From an uncultured Corynebacterium sp. (GTDB lineage Bacteria; Actinomycetota; Actinomycetes; Mycobacteriales; Mycobacteriaceae): 15,506 bases of DNA. Made by a program: the position numbers and the translations under genes. The stretch is from assembly GCF_902489365.1 (NCBI RefSeq), contig NZ_CABTZR010000054.1:1-15506 (forward strand), in the 5' to 3' direction. This document shows positions 1 through 7,711 of the stretch, one piece after another; positions within the stretch are counted from its first letter, which is position 1, and each line of letters starts with the position of its first letter. The notes under the pieces were generated by a model that was given only the letters and a program-made list of their open reading frames with translations, searched no databases and had not been told where the DNA came from.

Positions 1-116
1 GTCTTCTGAACAGGTTTTCGATGGGTGAGTTTCTTTGGTTAGGACAGGGACGCATCTGGAAGCCAGGGCACGGGGCCTTGGCTGTGCCGTCCTCCGTGCT
101 GCCGGCTGCTGGTACG

Positions 117-164
117 AAAAAGCCCCGGCCACCACGCTCGTTGTGAGTTCGTGGTGGCCGGGGC
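117..164 (-). terminator. Intrinsic terminator of odhA
   Basis: A perfect 15-bp inverted repeat (122-136 pairing with 150-164, GC-rich, arm GCCCCGGCCACCACG) encloses a 13-nt loop. Read on the minus strand it is followed directly by five T residues (117-121). It lies about 40 bases past the odhA stop codon. This is a textbook rho-independent terminator for the minus strand. The bases beyond it (1-116) hold no gene I can support. Confidence 0.93.
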
Positions 165-206
165 CTTAAGAGGCGCTATGCGCTTGCGCCTAGGGGCGGA
201 ATACCT

Positions 207-3200
207 TTAGATGTCGAAGGCTTCCTCCAGCAGGTTCTTCTGCTCAATCTGGTGAACCTTTGCGTTGCCGGTTGCAGTCGAGGACTGCGAGCGGCGGGAT
301 ACGCGGACCATCTCCGGCATATCCGGGATGAGCTCACGCAGGTGCTCGTTGTAGAACGGCCACGGGCCCTGGTTGGCAGGCTCGTCCTGCACGAAGCGAA
401 TCTGCGTTGCGTTCGGGTAAGCCTCGAAAGCCTCACGCAGGCGGTTGAACGGAATCGGGTGGAGCATCTCCACGCGCACGATGGCGATGTCATCGCGGCC
501 ATCGGCTTCCTTCTTCTTAGCCAGCTCCCAGTAGAGCTTGCCGGAGACCAGCATGATGGTCTTGACCTTGTCAGTATCGCCGACCTTCTTACCGTTGATG
601 TCTACGAAATTCGGGTCGTTGATGACGGACTGGAACTTCTTGACCTCAGTGAAGTCCTCCACAGAGGAGGTCGCGGCCTTGTTACGCAGCATGGACTTCG
701 GGGTGAAGACCACCAGCGGGCGCTTCATCTCACCAAGAGCCTGGCGGCGTAGCAGGTGGAAGTGGTTAGCCGGGGTGGAAGGCTGAGCCACGGTCATGGA
801 GCCCTCAGCGCACAGCTGCAGGAAGCGCTCGATGCGTGCGGAGGAGTGGTCCGGGCCCTGGCCCTCGTAGCCGTGCGGCAGCAGCAGGATCAAGCTGGAG
901 AGCTGGCCCCACTTGGCCTCACCGGAGGAGACATACTCATCGATGATGGTCTGCGCACCGTTGGCGAAGTCACCGAACTGTGCCTCCCAGGCCACCACGG
1001 CATCCGGGTTACCCACGGTGTAGCCGTACTCATAGCCCATGCCGGCGTATTCGGTCAGGGCCGAGTTGTAGACCATGAACTTACCGCCATTGCCCTTGGA
1101 CGAAGCCAGCTGAGCAATCGGGTTGTGCTCCTCACCCGTGCGCGGGTCGAAGGCCACCGCGTGGCGCTGGGTGAAAGTACCGCGGCGAGAATCCTCACCG
1201 GCCAGGCGCACGACCTTGCCGGAGTTAGCCAGGGAACCGAAGGCGATGAGCTCGCCCCAGCCCCAGTCGATGCCGCCCTCACGCGAGGACTTCTGGCGCT
1301 CCTTGGCCACCTTGGCCACGCGCTTGTGGTACTCGAAGCCCTCCGGCGGGTTGCCGTAGGCGTCACCAATCTCGGCGATCTCTTCGGCGGTAATGGAGGT
1401 ATCCAGACCACGGGTCAGCTCCTGGGAGGAGGTGATGCCAGTCTGCTCCTTCGGGCCAGCTTCCTCAGCCTTCTTGTGGTCGGCGAAGACGGACTCCATC
1501 TGGTCGTGGAAGTCGCGTGCAGCTGCCTCAGCTTCTTCATCGGAGAGGTCACCGCGGCCGATGAGCTCCTCGGTGTAGCGCTCACGGACGGACTTGTGGT
1601 CATCGATGATGTCGTAGAGACGTGGCTGGGTCATGGACGGGTCATCGGCCTCGTTGTGGCCGCGCAGGCGGTAGCAAACGAGGTCGATGAAGACGTCCTT
1701 GCCAAAGCGGCGGCGGTACTCGGTGGCCAGCTTGCCCACCCACACAACAGCCTCCGGGTTATCGCCATTGACGTGGAAGACTGGGCAGTCGAAGCCCTTG
1801 GCCAAGTCGGTGGCGTAGTGCGTGGAGCGGCCGGAATCCGGGGTGGTGGTGAAGCCCACCTGGTTGTTGACCACCACGTGGACGGTGCCGCCGGTGGTGT
1901 AGCCACGCAGCTGAGAAAGGTTAATGGTCTCCTGGACCACGCCCAGACCGGTGAATGATGCATCGCCGTGCATCATGATCGGCACAACAGTGTGGCCTTC
2001 AGCACCCTTGTCCAGGATGTCCTGCTTGGCGCGTGCGATACCTTCCATGACCGGGTCGACAGCCTCGAGGTGAGACGGGTTAGCAGCCAAGGTGACCTTG
2101 ATTTCACCGTCACCGAACATCTGCAGGTGCTCGCCCTCGGCACCCAGGTGGTACTTCACGTCACCGGAGCCGCCCATCTGGCCACCCTTGTAGTTGCCGT
2201 CAAACTCACCGAAGATATCTGCCAGCGGCTTGCCCACGATGTTGAAGAGGACGTTGAGGCGACCGCGGTGCGGCATGCCGATAACAACCTCGTCGAGGTC
2301 CTGGCCGGCCGCGGTGTCCACGATGGAATCCAGCAATGCGATAAGGGACTCAGCACCCTCTAGGGAGAAGCGCTTCTGGCCCACATACTTGGTCTGCAGG
2401 AAGTTCTCGAAAGCCTCAGCGGCATTGACCTTCTGCAGGATGTACTTCTGTTCAGAGTTGGTTGGCTTCGGCATGCCGGCCTCAATCTGCTCCTGCAGCC
2501 AGCCGCGCTCATCGCGGTCGAGGATGTGGGCGTACTCGGAGCCAACCTTGAGGGTGTAGGCGGAGCGCAGGCGGGTAACCACCTCGCGCAGCGTCATGGT
2601 CTCCTTGCCACCGAAACCGCCGACGTTGAAGGTGCGGTCGAGATCCCAGATGGTCAGGCCGTGGGTAGCCAGGTCGAGGTCGCGGTGATCCGGCCAGGGC
2701 AGGCCCGGCTGCTTCCAACCCAGCGGGTTGATGTCCGCGAGCAGGTGGCCACGGGAACGGTAGGCCTCGATGTACTGCATGACGCGCGTGTTCTTATCGA
2801 CGCCCGTGTTCGGTACGTCGGCAGCCCAGCGGAAGGGCTGGTAGGGAACACCCATGGACTCGAAGAGCTCGTCCCAGAAAGCATCGTCCAGAATCAGCTG
2901 ACCCACGGTGCGCAGGAACTCACCAGACTCCGCGCCCTGAATGACGCGGTGGTCATAGGTGGAGGTCAGGGTAACTAGGCGGCCGACGCCGAGGTCTGCC
3001 AAGCGGTCCGCAGAGGTGCCGGCGAACTCAGCCGGGTAGTCCATGGAACCCACACCGATGATGGAGCCGGAGCCCTTGGTCAGGCGGGCAATGGAGTGTC
3101 GGGTGCCAATGCCACCGGGGTTGGTCAGGTTGATGGTGACGCCGGAGAAGTCATCCATCGTCAGCTTGTTCTTGCGGGAGCGGTCAACGATGTCCTGGTA

Positions 3201-3938
3201 GGCATCGATGAACTCGGAGAAGGTCTTGTTCTCCGCTTCCTTGATGGCGGCCACGACGAGGGCGCGGGAGCCATCCTTCTGCGGAAGGTCGATGGCCAGA
3301 CCCAGGTTGATGTGCTCCGGCTGTACGACGGTGGGCTTGCCGTCCTGGACTTCGTAGCGCACGTTCATGTCCGGGTGGATCTGAACGGCCTTCACCAGTG
3401 CGTAGCCCAAGATGTGCGTGAAGGAGATCTTGCCGCCGCGGGTGCGCTTGAGGTGATCGTTGATCATCGCGCGGTTTTCCCACATGAGCTTGACCGGGAG
3501 GTCACGCACGGTGGTAGCGGTGGGGATCTCCAGGGACTCGTCCATGTTCTTGGCAATGGCCTTAAACATGCCCTTGAGTACGCGGGAACCCGGCTCCGGT
3601 GCGTCCTTGATGCGGTCCAGTGGGGATTCGGACTTCTTCTCAGCCTTCTTCGCCTTAGCGGAAGCCTTGGAATCGCTCGGTGCCTTGGCACCCGGAACAG
3701 CAGAAGACTTCTCCTCGGCCTGGGCCTTCTTCGGCGCGGATTGCGCCGCGTCCTTCTTCTTAGCGGGGGTGCTGGACTGAGCGTCCGCAGCCTTGGATTG
3801 TGCGGCCGACTTTGGTGCCCCGTTGGCTTCAAAGTACTCGCGCCACTCCTTGTCTACGGAGTTCGGGTCCTTTGAGTACTGCTGAAACTGTTCGTCAATC
3901 AGCCACGCATTCGGGCCATAGATGCTCGAGTTGCTCAC
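207..3938 (-). CDS. odhA: 2-oxoglutarate dehydrogenase, fused E2 succinyltransferase-E1 protein (OdhA/Kgd type)
   Basis: The gene encodes 1243 residues forming the E1 subunit of the cytosolic 2-oxoglutarate dehydrogenase complex, which oxidatively decarboxylates 2-oxoglutarate in the TCA cycle. Residues 1-40 resemble the E1 N-terminal segment. Residues 41-105 are an Ala/Lys/Ser-rich linker. Residues about 110-365 are an E2 catalytic domain without a lipoyl domain, containing the active-site stretch DHRVIQG (His330); the usual HxxxDG Asp is Gln here, as I recall for other actinobacterial members. The E1 part follows, with GMPHRGRLNVL (554-564), NPSHLEAVDP (620-629) and a thiamine-diphosphate motif from GDAS (658-661) to NN (691-692). 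The start is GTG at 3938 with AGAGGCGAG upstream; the N-terminus (NAWLIDEQFQQ) matches corynebacterial OdhA as I recall it. In this family the lipoyl groups come from AceF and activity is inhibited by the FHA protein OdhI. A strong terminator follows the gene, so it is probably transcribed alone. Confidence 0.97.
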   Translation of the reverse strand: MSNSSIYGPNAWLIDEQFQQYSKDPNSVDKEWREYFEANGAPKSAAQSKAADAQSSTPAKKKDAAQSAPKKAQAEEKSSAVPGAKAPSDSKASAKAKKAEKKSESPLDRIKDAPEPGSRVLKGMFKAIAKNMDESLEIPTATTVRDLPVKLMWENRAMINDHLKRTRGGKISFTHILGYALVKAVQIHPDMNVRYEVQDGKPTVVQPEHINLGLAIDLPQKDGSRALVVAAIKEAENKTFSEFIDAYQDIVDRSRKNKLTMDDFSGVTINLTNPGGIGTRHSIARLTKGSGSIIGVGSMDYPAEFAGTSADRLADLGVGRLVTLTSTYDHRVIQGAESGEFLRTVGQLILDDAFWDELFESMGVPYQPFRWAADVPNTGVDKNTRVMQYIEAYRSRGHLLADINPLGWKQPGLPWPDHRDLDLATHGLTIWDLDRTFNVGGFGGKETMTLREVVTRLRSAYTLKVGSEYAHILDRDERGWLQEQIEAGMPKPTNSEQKYILQKVNAAEAFENFLQTKYVGQKRFSLEGAESLIALLDSIVDTAAGQDLDEVVIGMPHRGRLNVLFNIVGKPLADIFGEFDGNYKGGQMGGSGDVKYHLGAEGEHLQMFGDGEIKVTLAANPSHLEAVDPVMEGIARAKQDILDKGAEGHTVVPIMMHGDASFTGLGVVQETINLSQLRGYTTGGTVHVVVNNQVGFTTTPDSGRSTHYATDLAKGFDCPVFHVNGDNPEAVVWVGKLATEYRRRFGKDVFIDLVCYRLRGHNEADDPSMTQPRLYDIIDDHKSVRERYTEELIGRGDLSDEEAEAAARDFHDQMESVFADHKKAEEAGPKEQTGITSSQELTRGLDTSITAEEIAEIGDAYGNPPEGFEYHKRVAKVAKERQKSSREGGIDWGWGELIAFGSLANSGKVVRLAGEDSRRGTFTQRHAVAFDPRTGEEHNPIAQLASSKGNGGKFMVYNSALTEYAGMGYEYGYTVGNPDAVVAWEAQFGDFANGAQTIIDEYVSSGEAKWGQLSSLILLLPHGYEGQGPDHSSARIERFLQLCAEGSMTVAQPSTPANHFHLLRRQALGEMKRPLVVFTPKSMLRNKAATSSVEDFTEVKKFQSVINDPNFVDINGKKVGDTDKVKTIMLVSGKLYWELAKKKEADGRDDIAIVRVEMLHPIPFNRLREAFEAYPNATQIRFVQDEPANQGPWPFYNEHLRELIPDMPEMVRVSRRSQSSTATGNAKVHQIEQKNLLEEAFDI

Positions 3939-4039
3939 GGCAGATGCTCGCCTCTTTCTGTGCTTCTAAGTTTGTCTTTGTTCGACTCTAGTAGGCCAAT
4001 CCACGGGTGCGAAAGGCACCCCGAAAAGTGTCTCCTCTT

Positions 4040-4045
4040 ATGATA
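4040..4045 (-). promoter_or_regulatory. Candidate -10 element of odhA (TATCAT)
   Basis: On the minus strand TATCAT lies about 100 bases upstream of the odhA GTG and matches the actinobacterial TANNNT pattern. A second candidate, TAGAGT (3984-3989), lies closer to the gene. No convincing -35 hexamer is visible for either, which is common in corynebacteria. Which one is used cannot be decided from sequence. Confidence 0.35.
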
Positions 4046-4052
4046 CGGCCCT

Positions 4053-4068
4053 TGTAAGTTTGCTCACT
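4053..4068. promoter_or_regulatory. Possible CRP/GlxR-type operator upstream of odhA
   Basis: The 16-mer TGTAAGTTTGCTCACT fits the CRP-family consensus TGTGA-N6-TCACA with one mismatch in each half. It sits just upstream of the TATCAT candidate -10 for odhA. GlxR, the corynebacterial CRP homologue, is known to act on many central-carbon genes. The assignment is an inference from the motif alone. Confidence 0.35.
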
Positions 4069-4073
4069 ACCCT

Positions 4074-4110
4074 GGGCGGGTTTCGCCCCTTTTATTCCCC
4101 CTGCAGGGGG
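4074..4110 (-). terminator. Paired GC-rich hairpins at the 3' end of the EcsC-like gene
   Basis: A perfect 14-bp palindrome CCCCCTGCAGGGGG (4097-4110) overlaps the last codons of the 4092-4859 gene. A second small stem, GGGCG/CGCCC (4074-4078 with 4084-4088), follows the stop. Neither is followed by a T-run on the minus strand, so this is at best a weak or factor-dependent terminator; a run of T lies on the plus-strand side instead. Confidence 0.3.
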
Positions 4111-4859
4111 GAGAGCTGGGTACCCGCATGGTTGATGACTTGGCGTCCCAATTTACGGTTGGCGGTCGTTCCCAGCACCGCGCCTACACCCATCGGCAGC
4201 AGTTTGGATACCCATGCCCACTTGAGCTTCTTGGTGGCCTGCTTCATAAACAGCTTGGTCAGACGGCCGTTGAGACCGCTGAGGGTGGGGCCGGAGAAGC
4301 GCGAAAGAGTAGCAGCGGAGGTGACGCCGGAGAGCGAGGTTGCATCACCCACAAAGGTATCGACCAATGCGCTGCCCTGGGAGCCAGTGAGTACCACCAG
4401 GACCAGGGCGCGGCGGCGTTCCTTGTCCCGGATGTTGTCACCGCGCAGGTGTGCGGAAGCCAGGATGTACCAGGCTGCGGCCTCGAGGAAGACCAAGGAT
4501 TCCGCACCGATAGTGGCCGCGCCGGTGACCAGGCCGATGCCAGGAATAGCCGCGGATGCGCCCGCGGCAGCACCCGTACCGGTGATGATGTTCATGAAGT
4601 GCTTGTCGATGAGCTCTTGCAGCTCCGCCGGGCTGGCGTTGGGGTTGCGCTTCTTTACGCCCTCAACATAGTTGATGATGACGGAGGACTGGACAGAAAC
4701 GATCTTGTCGATGGCCCCCAGGAATCCTTTGGTAATGCGGTTGGTCTCATCCACCTCCAAGGTGCCCACGGCCTCTGCGGAGCCGGTTTGATCGACCGAT
4801 CCTTCCCGGCGACTGACTGCTTTATCTTTGCTGTCCTTGCCAAAGACCTTGTCCAACAT
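4092..4859 (-). CDS. EcsC-like glycine/alanine-rich protein of unknown function
   Basis: The product has 255 residues. The first 45 are charged and hydrophilic. Residues about 90-138 form a long Gly/Ala-rich hydrophobic stretch (GTGAAAGASAAIPGIG, then LVFLEAAAWYILA), followed by a basic DKERRR patch (145-150) and a second hydrophobic stretch near 215-230. The pattern of a small-residue segment followed by FLEAxAxYxLA resembles the EcsC family; I judge this by eye, not by alignment. There is no signal peptide. The ATG at 4859 has a good ribosome binding site (AGGTGAG, five bases upstream). The gene lies directly upstream of odhA in the same orientation with a 153-base gap. In mycobacteria a small membrane-associated protein gene also neighbours kgd, so the pairing may be conserved. 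Function is unknown; membrane association is inferred. Confidence 0.85.
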   Translation of the reverse strand: MLDKVFGKDSKDKAVSRREGSVDQTGSAEAVGTLEVDETNRITKGFLGAIDKIVSVQSSVIINYVEGVKKRNPNASPAELQELIDKHFMNIITGTGAAAGASAAIPGIGLVTGAATIGAESLVFLEAAAWYILASAHLRGDNIRDKERRRALVLVVLTGSQGSALVDTFVGDATSLSGVTSAATLSRFSGPTLSGLNGRLTKLFMKQATKKLKWAWVSKLLPMGVGAVLGTTANRKLGRQVINHAGTQLSPLQGE

Positions 4860-4961
4860 TGTCTCACCTAACTTCTTTACTAAAACTGCGTGTGAATTTG
4901 AACAGTATGTTTACCACCGTATCGAAAACGTATTGTTCAGCGCGCTAGCAGGGTGGCGCAC

Positions 4962-4967
4962 TAGGGT
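4962..4967 (+). promoter_or_regulatory. Candidate -10 element of the carboxylesterase gene
   Basis: TAGGGT fits TANNNT and ends seven bases before the ATG at 4975. No Shine-Dalgarno sequence lies in between, so the mRNA would be leaderless. It lies in the 115-base divergent spacer shared with the EcsC-like gene. Confidence 0.4.
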
Positions 4968-4974
4968 ATGAAGC

Positions 4975-6696
4975 ATGAGCGAGTTCGAGCCTTCCCCCTC
5001 GCGTGAGGTCAGCGCAGCAGCGGCGCGCTTGCTTGCCGAATCCCTTCATGCCCGTGCCCGCGCCGCGCAGGAGGCGGCACGCACCGCGCTTGCCGACGAC
5101 CTCACGGTACTCACCACAGGAGGTTGGGTACGCGGTTGTATTGAAGAGGACTTGCGCCCGGACCGCCCGATTTCCGCGCCGGTGCGCTCGTGGCGTGGCA
5201 TCCCTTTCGGCGCTGATACATCCGGGGCTAACCGCTTCATGGAGCCGCGGCCTGCCTCGGCGTGGGAAGGGATCCGGGATTGCCGCGAGTTCGGGCACGT
5301 GGCCCCGCAACCGGTCTATTCCTGGACGGATCGCATCGAGGGCGCGGAGGATTGCTTGACCCTCGATGTCGTTCGGCCGCACCAGACTGGTGGGCCCGAT
5401 GCACCGTCGGGTTCTCAGGAAGCGGAGAAGCTGCCCGTCGTGGTGTATCTGCACGGCGGCAGTTTCATTGTGGGTTCCTCCCACATGCTGATGCTGCGCG
5501 GCTTCGAGTTCGCAGCCCAGATGGGAGTGGTCTATGTTTCGGTGAATTTCCGCTTAGGCGCCTTGGGCTACCTTGACGTCCGCAGTCTTGGCGGTGAGGC
5601 CTGCGCCAACCCGGCCGTGGCGGATCAGGTCTTAGCGCTGGAATGGGTGCGCGATAATATCGCGGCCTTCGGCGGGGACCCAGATAACGTCACGCTCATG
5701 GGCGAATCCGCCGGCGGCGCAGCGGTCCTGACTCTCATGGCTGTGCCGCGCGCGGAAGGTCTGTTCCACCGCGCGATTGCGCAGTCACCGCCGATAGGCA
5801 TGATTCATTCGCGGGCGCAGTCAGTGTTTTGGGCCCGCGAGCTGGTTCACAAAATGGCTTTGCCGCGCGATACCACCGCAGATGATCTGCGCCGCGAGGA
5901 CTTCGCGGACCTGGTGCGCTCCGGTCAGTCCATGATGTGGCGCGCGGGCGAGTTGCTGTACCTGAACTCCTGCTACGCGCCGACTGTCGACGGTGACCTC
6001 ATCCTGCAACATCCCATCGAAGCTTTTGAGGACGGCAACCAACACCCGGTGCCGCTGCTGGTGGGCACCAACTCAGGTGAGGCCAGCTTTGGTAAGTTCC
6101 TCTTCCAACGCCAGAGCGCCCGAGAGCGCGCGGCCCTCCGACTTCTTGCTTCCTTTGATCCGGAAAGCGCGCCGGATGTCATCGCTGCATACGGCGGTGC
6201 GGTCTCACGCCGCGACTTTGGGGATTTGCTGACCGACGCCCTCTTTTGGGCCCCTACCGTCCGCGTGGCCTCCGAACACGCACGGCGCTATCCGACGTGG
6301 ATGTACCGTTTCGACTTCGCGCCGGCGGCGCTGCGCTGGTTGGGCTTGGGGGCGATGCACTCGATGGAGCTTTCCAATATCTTTGGTGACCCAGGGGCGT
6401 CGCGCGTCTCCTTCCTGAACAGCATTGCCAAGCCCTCCGAGATGGAGGACGTAACTGAGGCCATGCAGGCGCAGTGGGGCGAGTTCATTCGGGGCGGTGC
6501 CCCTCTAGACAACTGGCCGCAATACCGCGCGCCGCAGCGCTCGACCATGGTTTTCGATGTGGAGCCGCGCGTGGAGGAGGCGCCGATGGAGGGGCGTCGC
6601 CAAGCATGGGAGGCCTACGACATGTTGGAGTGGGGGACTGGGCGCCCGGAGATTCTGAAGGAACTGGGATTCCTGCTCGATGAACAGAGCTATTGA
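4975..6696 (+). CDS. Type B carboxylesterase
   Basis: The 573-residue product is an alpha/beta-hydrolase of the carboxylesterase/cholinesterase (type B) family, hydrolysing carboxylic esters of unknown identity. The full machinery is visible: EDCLTLDV (125-132, the second family signature), oxyanion-hole HGG (160-162), FRLGALGYL (192-200), the nucleophile elbow GESAGG with Ser245, the acid Glu369 in GTNSGEAS, and His462 in GAMHSMELSNIFG. Length is slightly above the usual 500-550 because of an extra Ala/Arg-rich stretch of about 45 residues at the N-terminus. There is no signal peptide, so it is probably cytosolic. The ATG at 4975 lacks a ribosome binding site but sits seven bases after a -10-like TAGGGT, consistent with leaderless translation. 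It diverges from the EcsC-like gene and may share a promoter region with it. Substrate cannot be read from the sequence. Confidence 0.93.
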   Translation: MSEFEPSPSREVSAAAARLLAESLHARARAAQEAARTALADDLTVLTTGGWVRGCIEEDLRPDRPISAPVRSWRGIPFGADTSGANRFMEPRPASAWEGIRDCREFGHVAPQPVYSWTDRIEGAEDCLTLDVVRPHQTGGPDAPSGSQEAEKLPVVVYLHGGSFIVGSSHMLMLRGFEFAAQMGVVYVSVNFRLGALGYLDVRSLGGEACANPAVADQVLALEWVRDNIAAFGGDPDNVTLMGESAGGAAVLTLMAVPRAEGLFHRAIAQSPPIGMIHSRAQSVFWARELVHKMALPRDTTADDLRREDFADLVRSGQSMMWRAGELLYLNSCYAPTVDGDLILQHPIEAFEDGNQHPVPLLVGTNSGEASFGKFLFQRQSARERAALRLLASFDPESAPDVIAAYGGAVSRRDFGDLLTDALFWAPTVRVASEHARRYPTWMYRFDFAPAALRWLGLGAMHSMELSNIFGDPGASRVSFLNSIAKPSEMEDVTEAMQAQWGEFIRGGAPLDNWPQYRAPQRSTMVFDVEPRVEEAPMEGRRQAWEAYDMLEWGTGRPEILKELGFLLDEQSY

Positions 6697-6715
6697 AGGA
6701 GAACGCAGGTAAGAT

Positions 6716-6755
6716 GTGTGGGGCCTTGGCAGCAGCCCGGGTGAGACTCCCACAT
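6716..6755 (+). other. Stem-loop in the leader of the acidic-protein gene
   Basis: Bases 6716-6723 (GTGTGGGG) can pair with 6748-6755 (TCCCACAT) through eight positions, two of them G-U. Inside, GGC/GCC can form a small inner stem. It lies between the esterase stop and the ATG at 6773. A -10-like TAAGAT (6710-6715) immediately precedes it. It matches no riboswitch class I know. Confidence 0.3.
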
Positions 6756-6772
6756 GGACGGATGTTAATCAC

Positions 6773-7636
6773 ATGAGCTTTTTTGAAGATATCGCCTCTG
6801 CGCTGGACGGGGAGGGCATTGAGTCCCGCGTCAACGACGATGTGATGTTCGTGCCCATCACCTCCGATTTGGAAATCCAGTTTGTGGAAATTGACCCCAT
6901 CCTGCCGGCAGCCAACGTCTACATTGCCGCGGCCGATGTGGATGAAGATGATGAAGACTTCGAGGCCGTTTTGGTGTCCGTGGCGTTCTCCGTCGAGGAT
7001 GCAGTTGAGGCCGTGTCGCGTCACATCGCCACCGACCAAGTGGTGACGGTGCTGCGTGACCTGCTGGAAGGAACCGATGAACGCATCGCCGAGTTGGAGT
7101 TTCTCCAAGATGAGTTCAACCCGAACCTCGTCGTAGCGGAGGTGGCCAACGACTCCGAGCTGCGCGTGCTGGTGGAAACCATTGATGGCGTTCCGAGCGC
7201 GGTCGTGCGCTTCCTCTCCTTTGACTTTGATGAGGAAGAACTCGACGAACTGGAGGATGAGGCGATCAGCAAGCTCTGGGAAATCGACAGCCCGGAGGCC
7301 ATCAGCGAGGAAGAGCGCGTTGCCATCTTTGGTGACGCAGAAGACGAGGATGGCGGGCTAGCCCCCATCATCGAGGTTCCCGCCGAGGCACTCGAACTGG
7401 GTACCTACACCGACTTCGACCGCCTCTTTGATGTGCTCAGCTTGGTCTCCGATCAAGCCTTAGATTGGGAAGCACAGCTGGTGAGCATCGATGACGATGA
7501 CTTCGACGAGCCGGAGGTCTATGACATCTTCGGCGCCGACGACGAGGATGAGGACGACGTTCTCTTCGACGATGACGAGGACGAAGACTACGACGGGGAC
7601 GTCGAAGAGGTCGAAGAAGACAACGAATCAGACTAA
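6773..7636 (+). CDS. Highly acidic protein with Asp/Glu tail, unknown function
   Basis: The product has 287 residues and I do not recognise the family. The N-terminal two thirds look like a folded alpha/beta domain with alternating hydrophobic strands and helices, including FSVEDAVEAVSRHIA near residue 81. The last 50 residues (238-287) contain 31 Asp or Glu and no Lys or Arg. There is no signal peptide or membrane segment, so it is probably cytosolic. I chose ATG 6773 (MSFFEDIA) because the in-frame ATG at 6716 adds 19 residues that overlap a stem-loop and look non-coding. Neither start has a strong ribosome binding site. It follows the esterase by 76 bases in the same direction and may have its own promoter. 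A 9-bp tandem repeat (AATCAGACT) straddles the stop codon. Such tails can mimic nucleic acid or bind metal or basic proteins; this is speculation. Confidence 0.88.
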   Translation: MSFFEDIASALDGEGIESRVNDDVMFVPITSDLEIQFVEIDPILPAANVYIAAADVDEDDEDFEAVLVSVAFSVEDAVEAVSRHIATDQVVTVLRDLLEGTDERIAELEFLQDEFNPNLVVAEVANDSELRVLVETIDGVPSAVVRFLSFDFDEEELDELEDEAISKLWEIDSPEAISEEERVAIFGDAEDEDGGLAPIIEVPAEALELGTYTDFDRLFDVLSLVSDQALDWEAQLVSIDDDDFDEPEVYDIFGADDEDEDDVLFDDDEDEDYDGDVEEVEEDNESD

Positions 7637-7673
7637 TCAGACGACACCGAGCTTCTACGGTAGGGTAAGCGGG

Positions 7674-7679
7674 TATTAT
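7674..7679 (+). promoter_or_regulatory. Candidate -10 element (TATTAT) of the ECF-S-like gene
   Basis: TATTAT is a near-consensus -10 located 32 bases before the ATG at 7712. It would give the downstream gene its own promoter. A -35 hexamer is not clear. A purine-rich AGAGGAG, which could act as the ribosome binding site, lies between it and the ATG, although spacing to the start is longer than usual. Confidence 0.45.
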
Positions 7680-7711
7680 TTCTCGACTTCGAAGAGGAGC
7701 AGCCGCAGCCA

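Noticed and set aside
6..21. A LexA-like sequence, CTGAACAGGTTTTCGA
   Set aside because: It has three mismatches to the palindromic consensus and no gene start beside it.
3..143. A short plus-strand open frame at the left edge
   Set aside because: It runs into the odhA terminator stem, and its composition and lack of recognisable motifs give no support for a coding region.
756..1958. A 400-residue plus-strand open frame inside odhA
   Set aside because: It is a mirror of the odhA reading frame in GC-rich DNA; the opposite strand carries a full set of OdhA motifs, and the plus-strand protein shows no recognisable family.
3096..3875. A 259-residue plus-strand open frame opposite the odhA N-terminus
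   Set aside because: It lies wholly antisense to the E2 domain and linker of odhA; its Leu/Arg-rich composition reflects the Ala/Lys codons read in reverse.
4128..4871. A 247-residue plus-strand open frame opposite the EcsC-like gene
   Set aside because: The minus-strand gene has a strong ribosome binding site and a coherent hydrophobic pattern; the plus-strand frame has neither.
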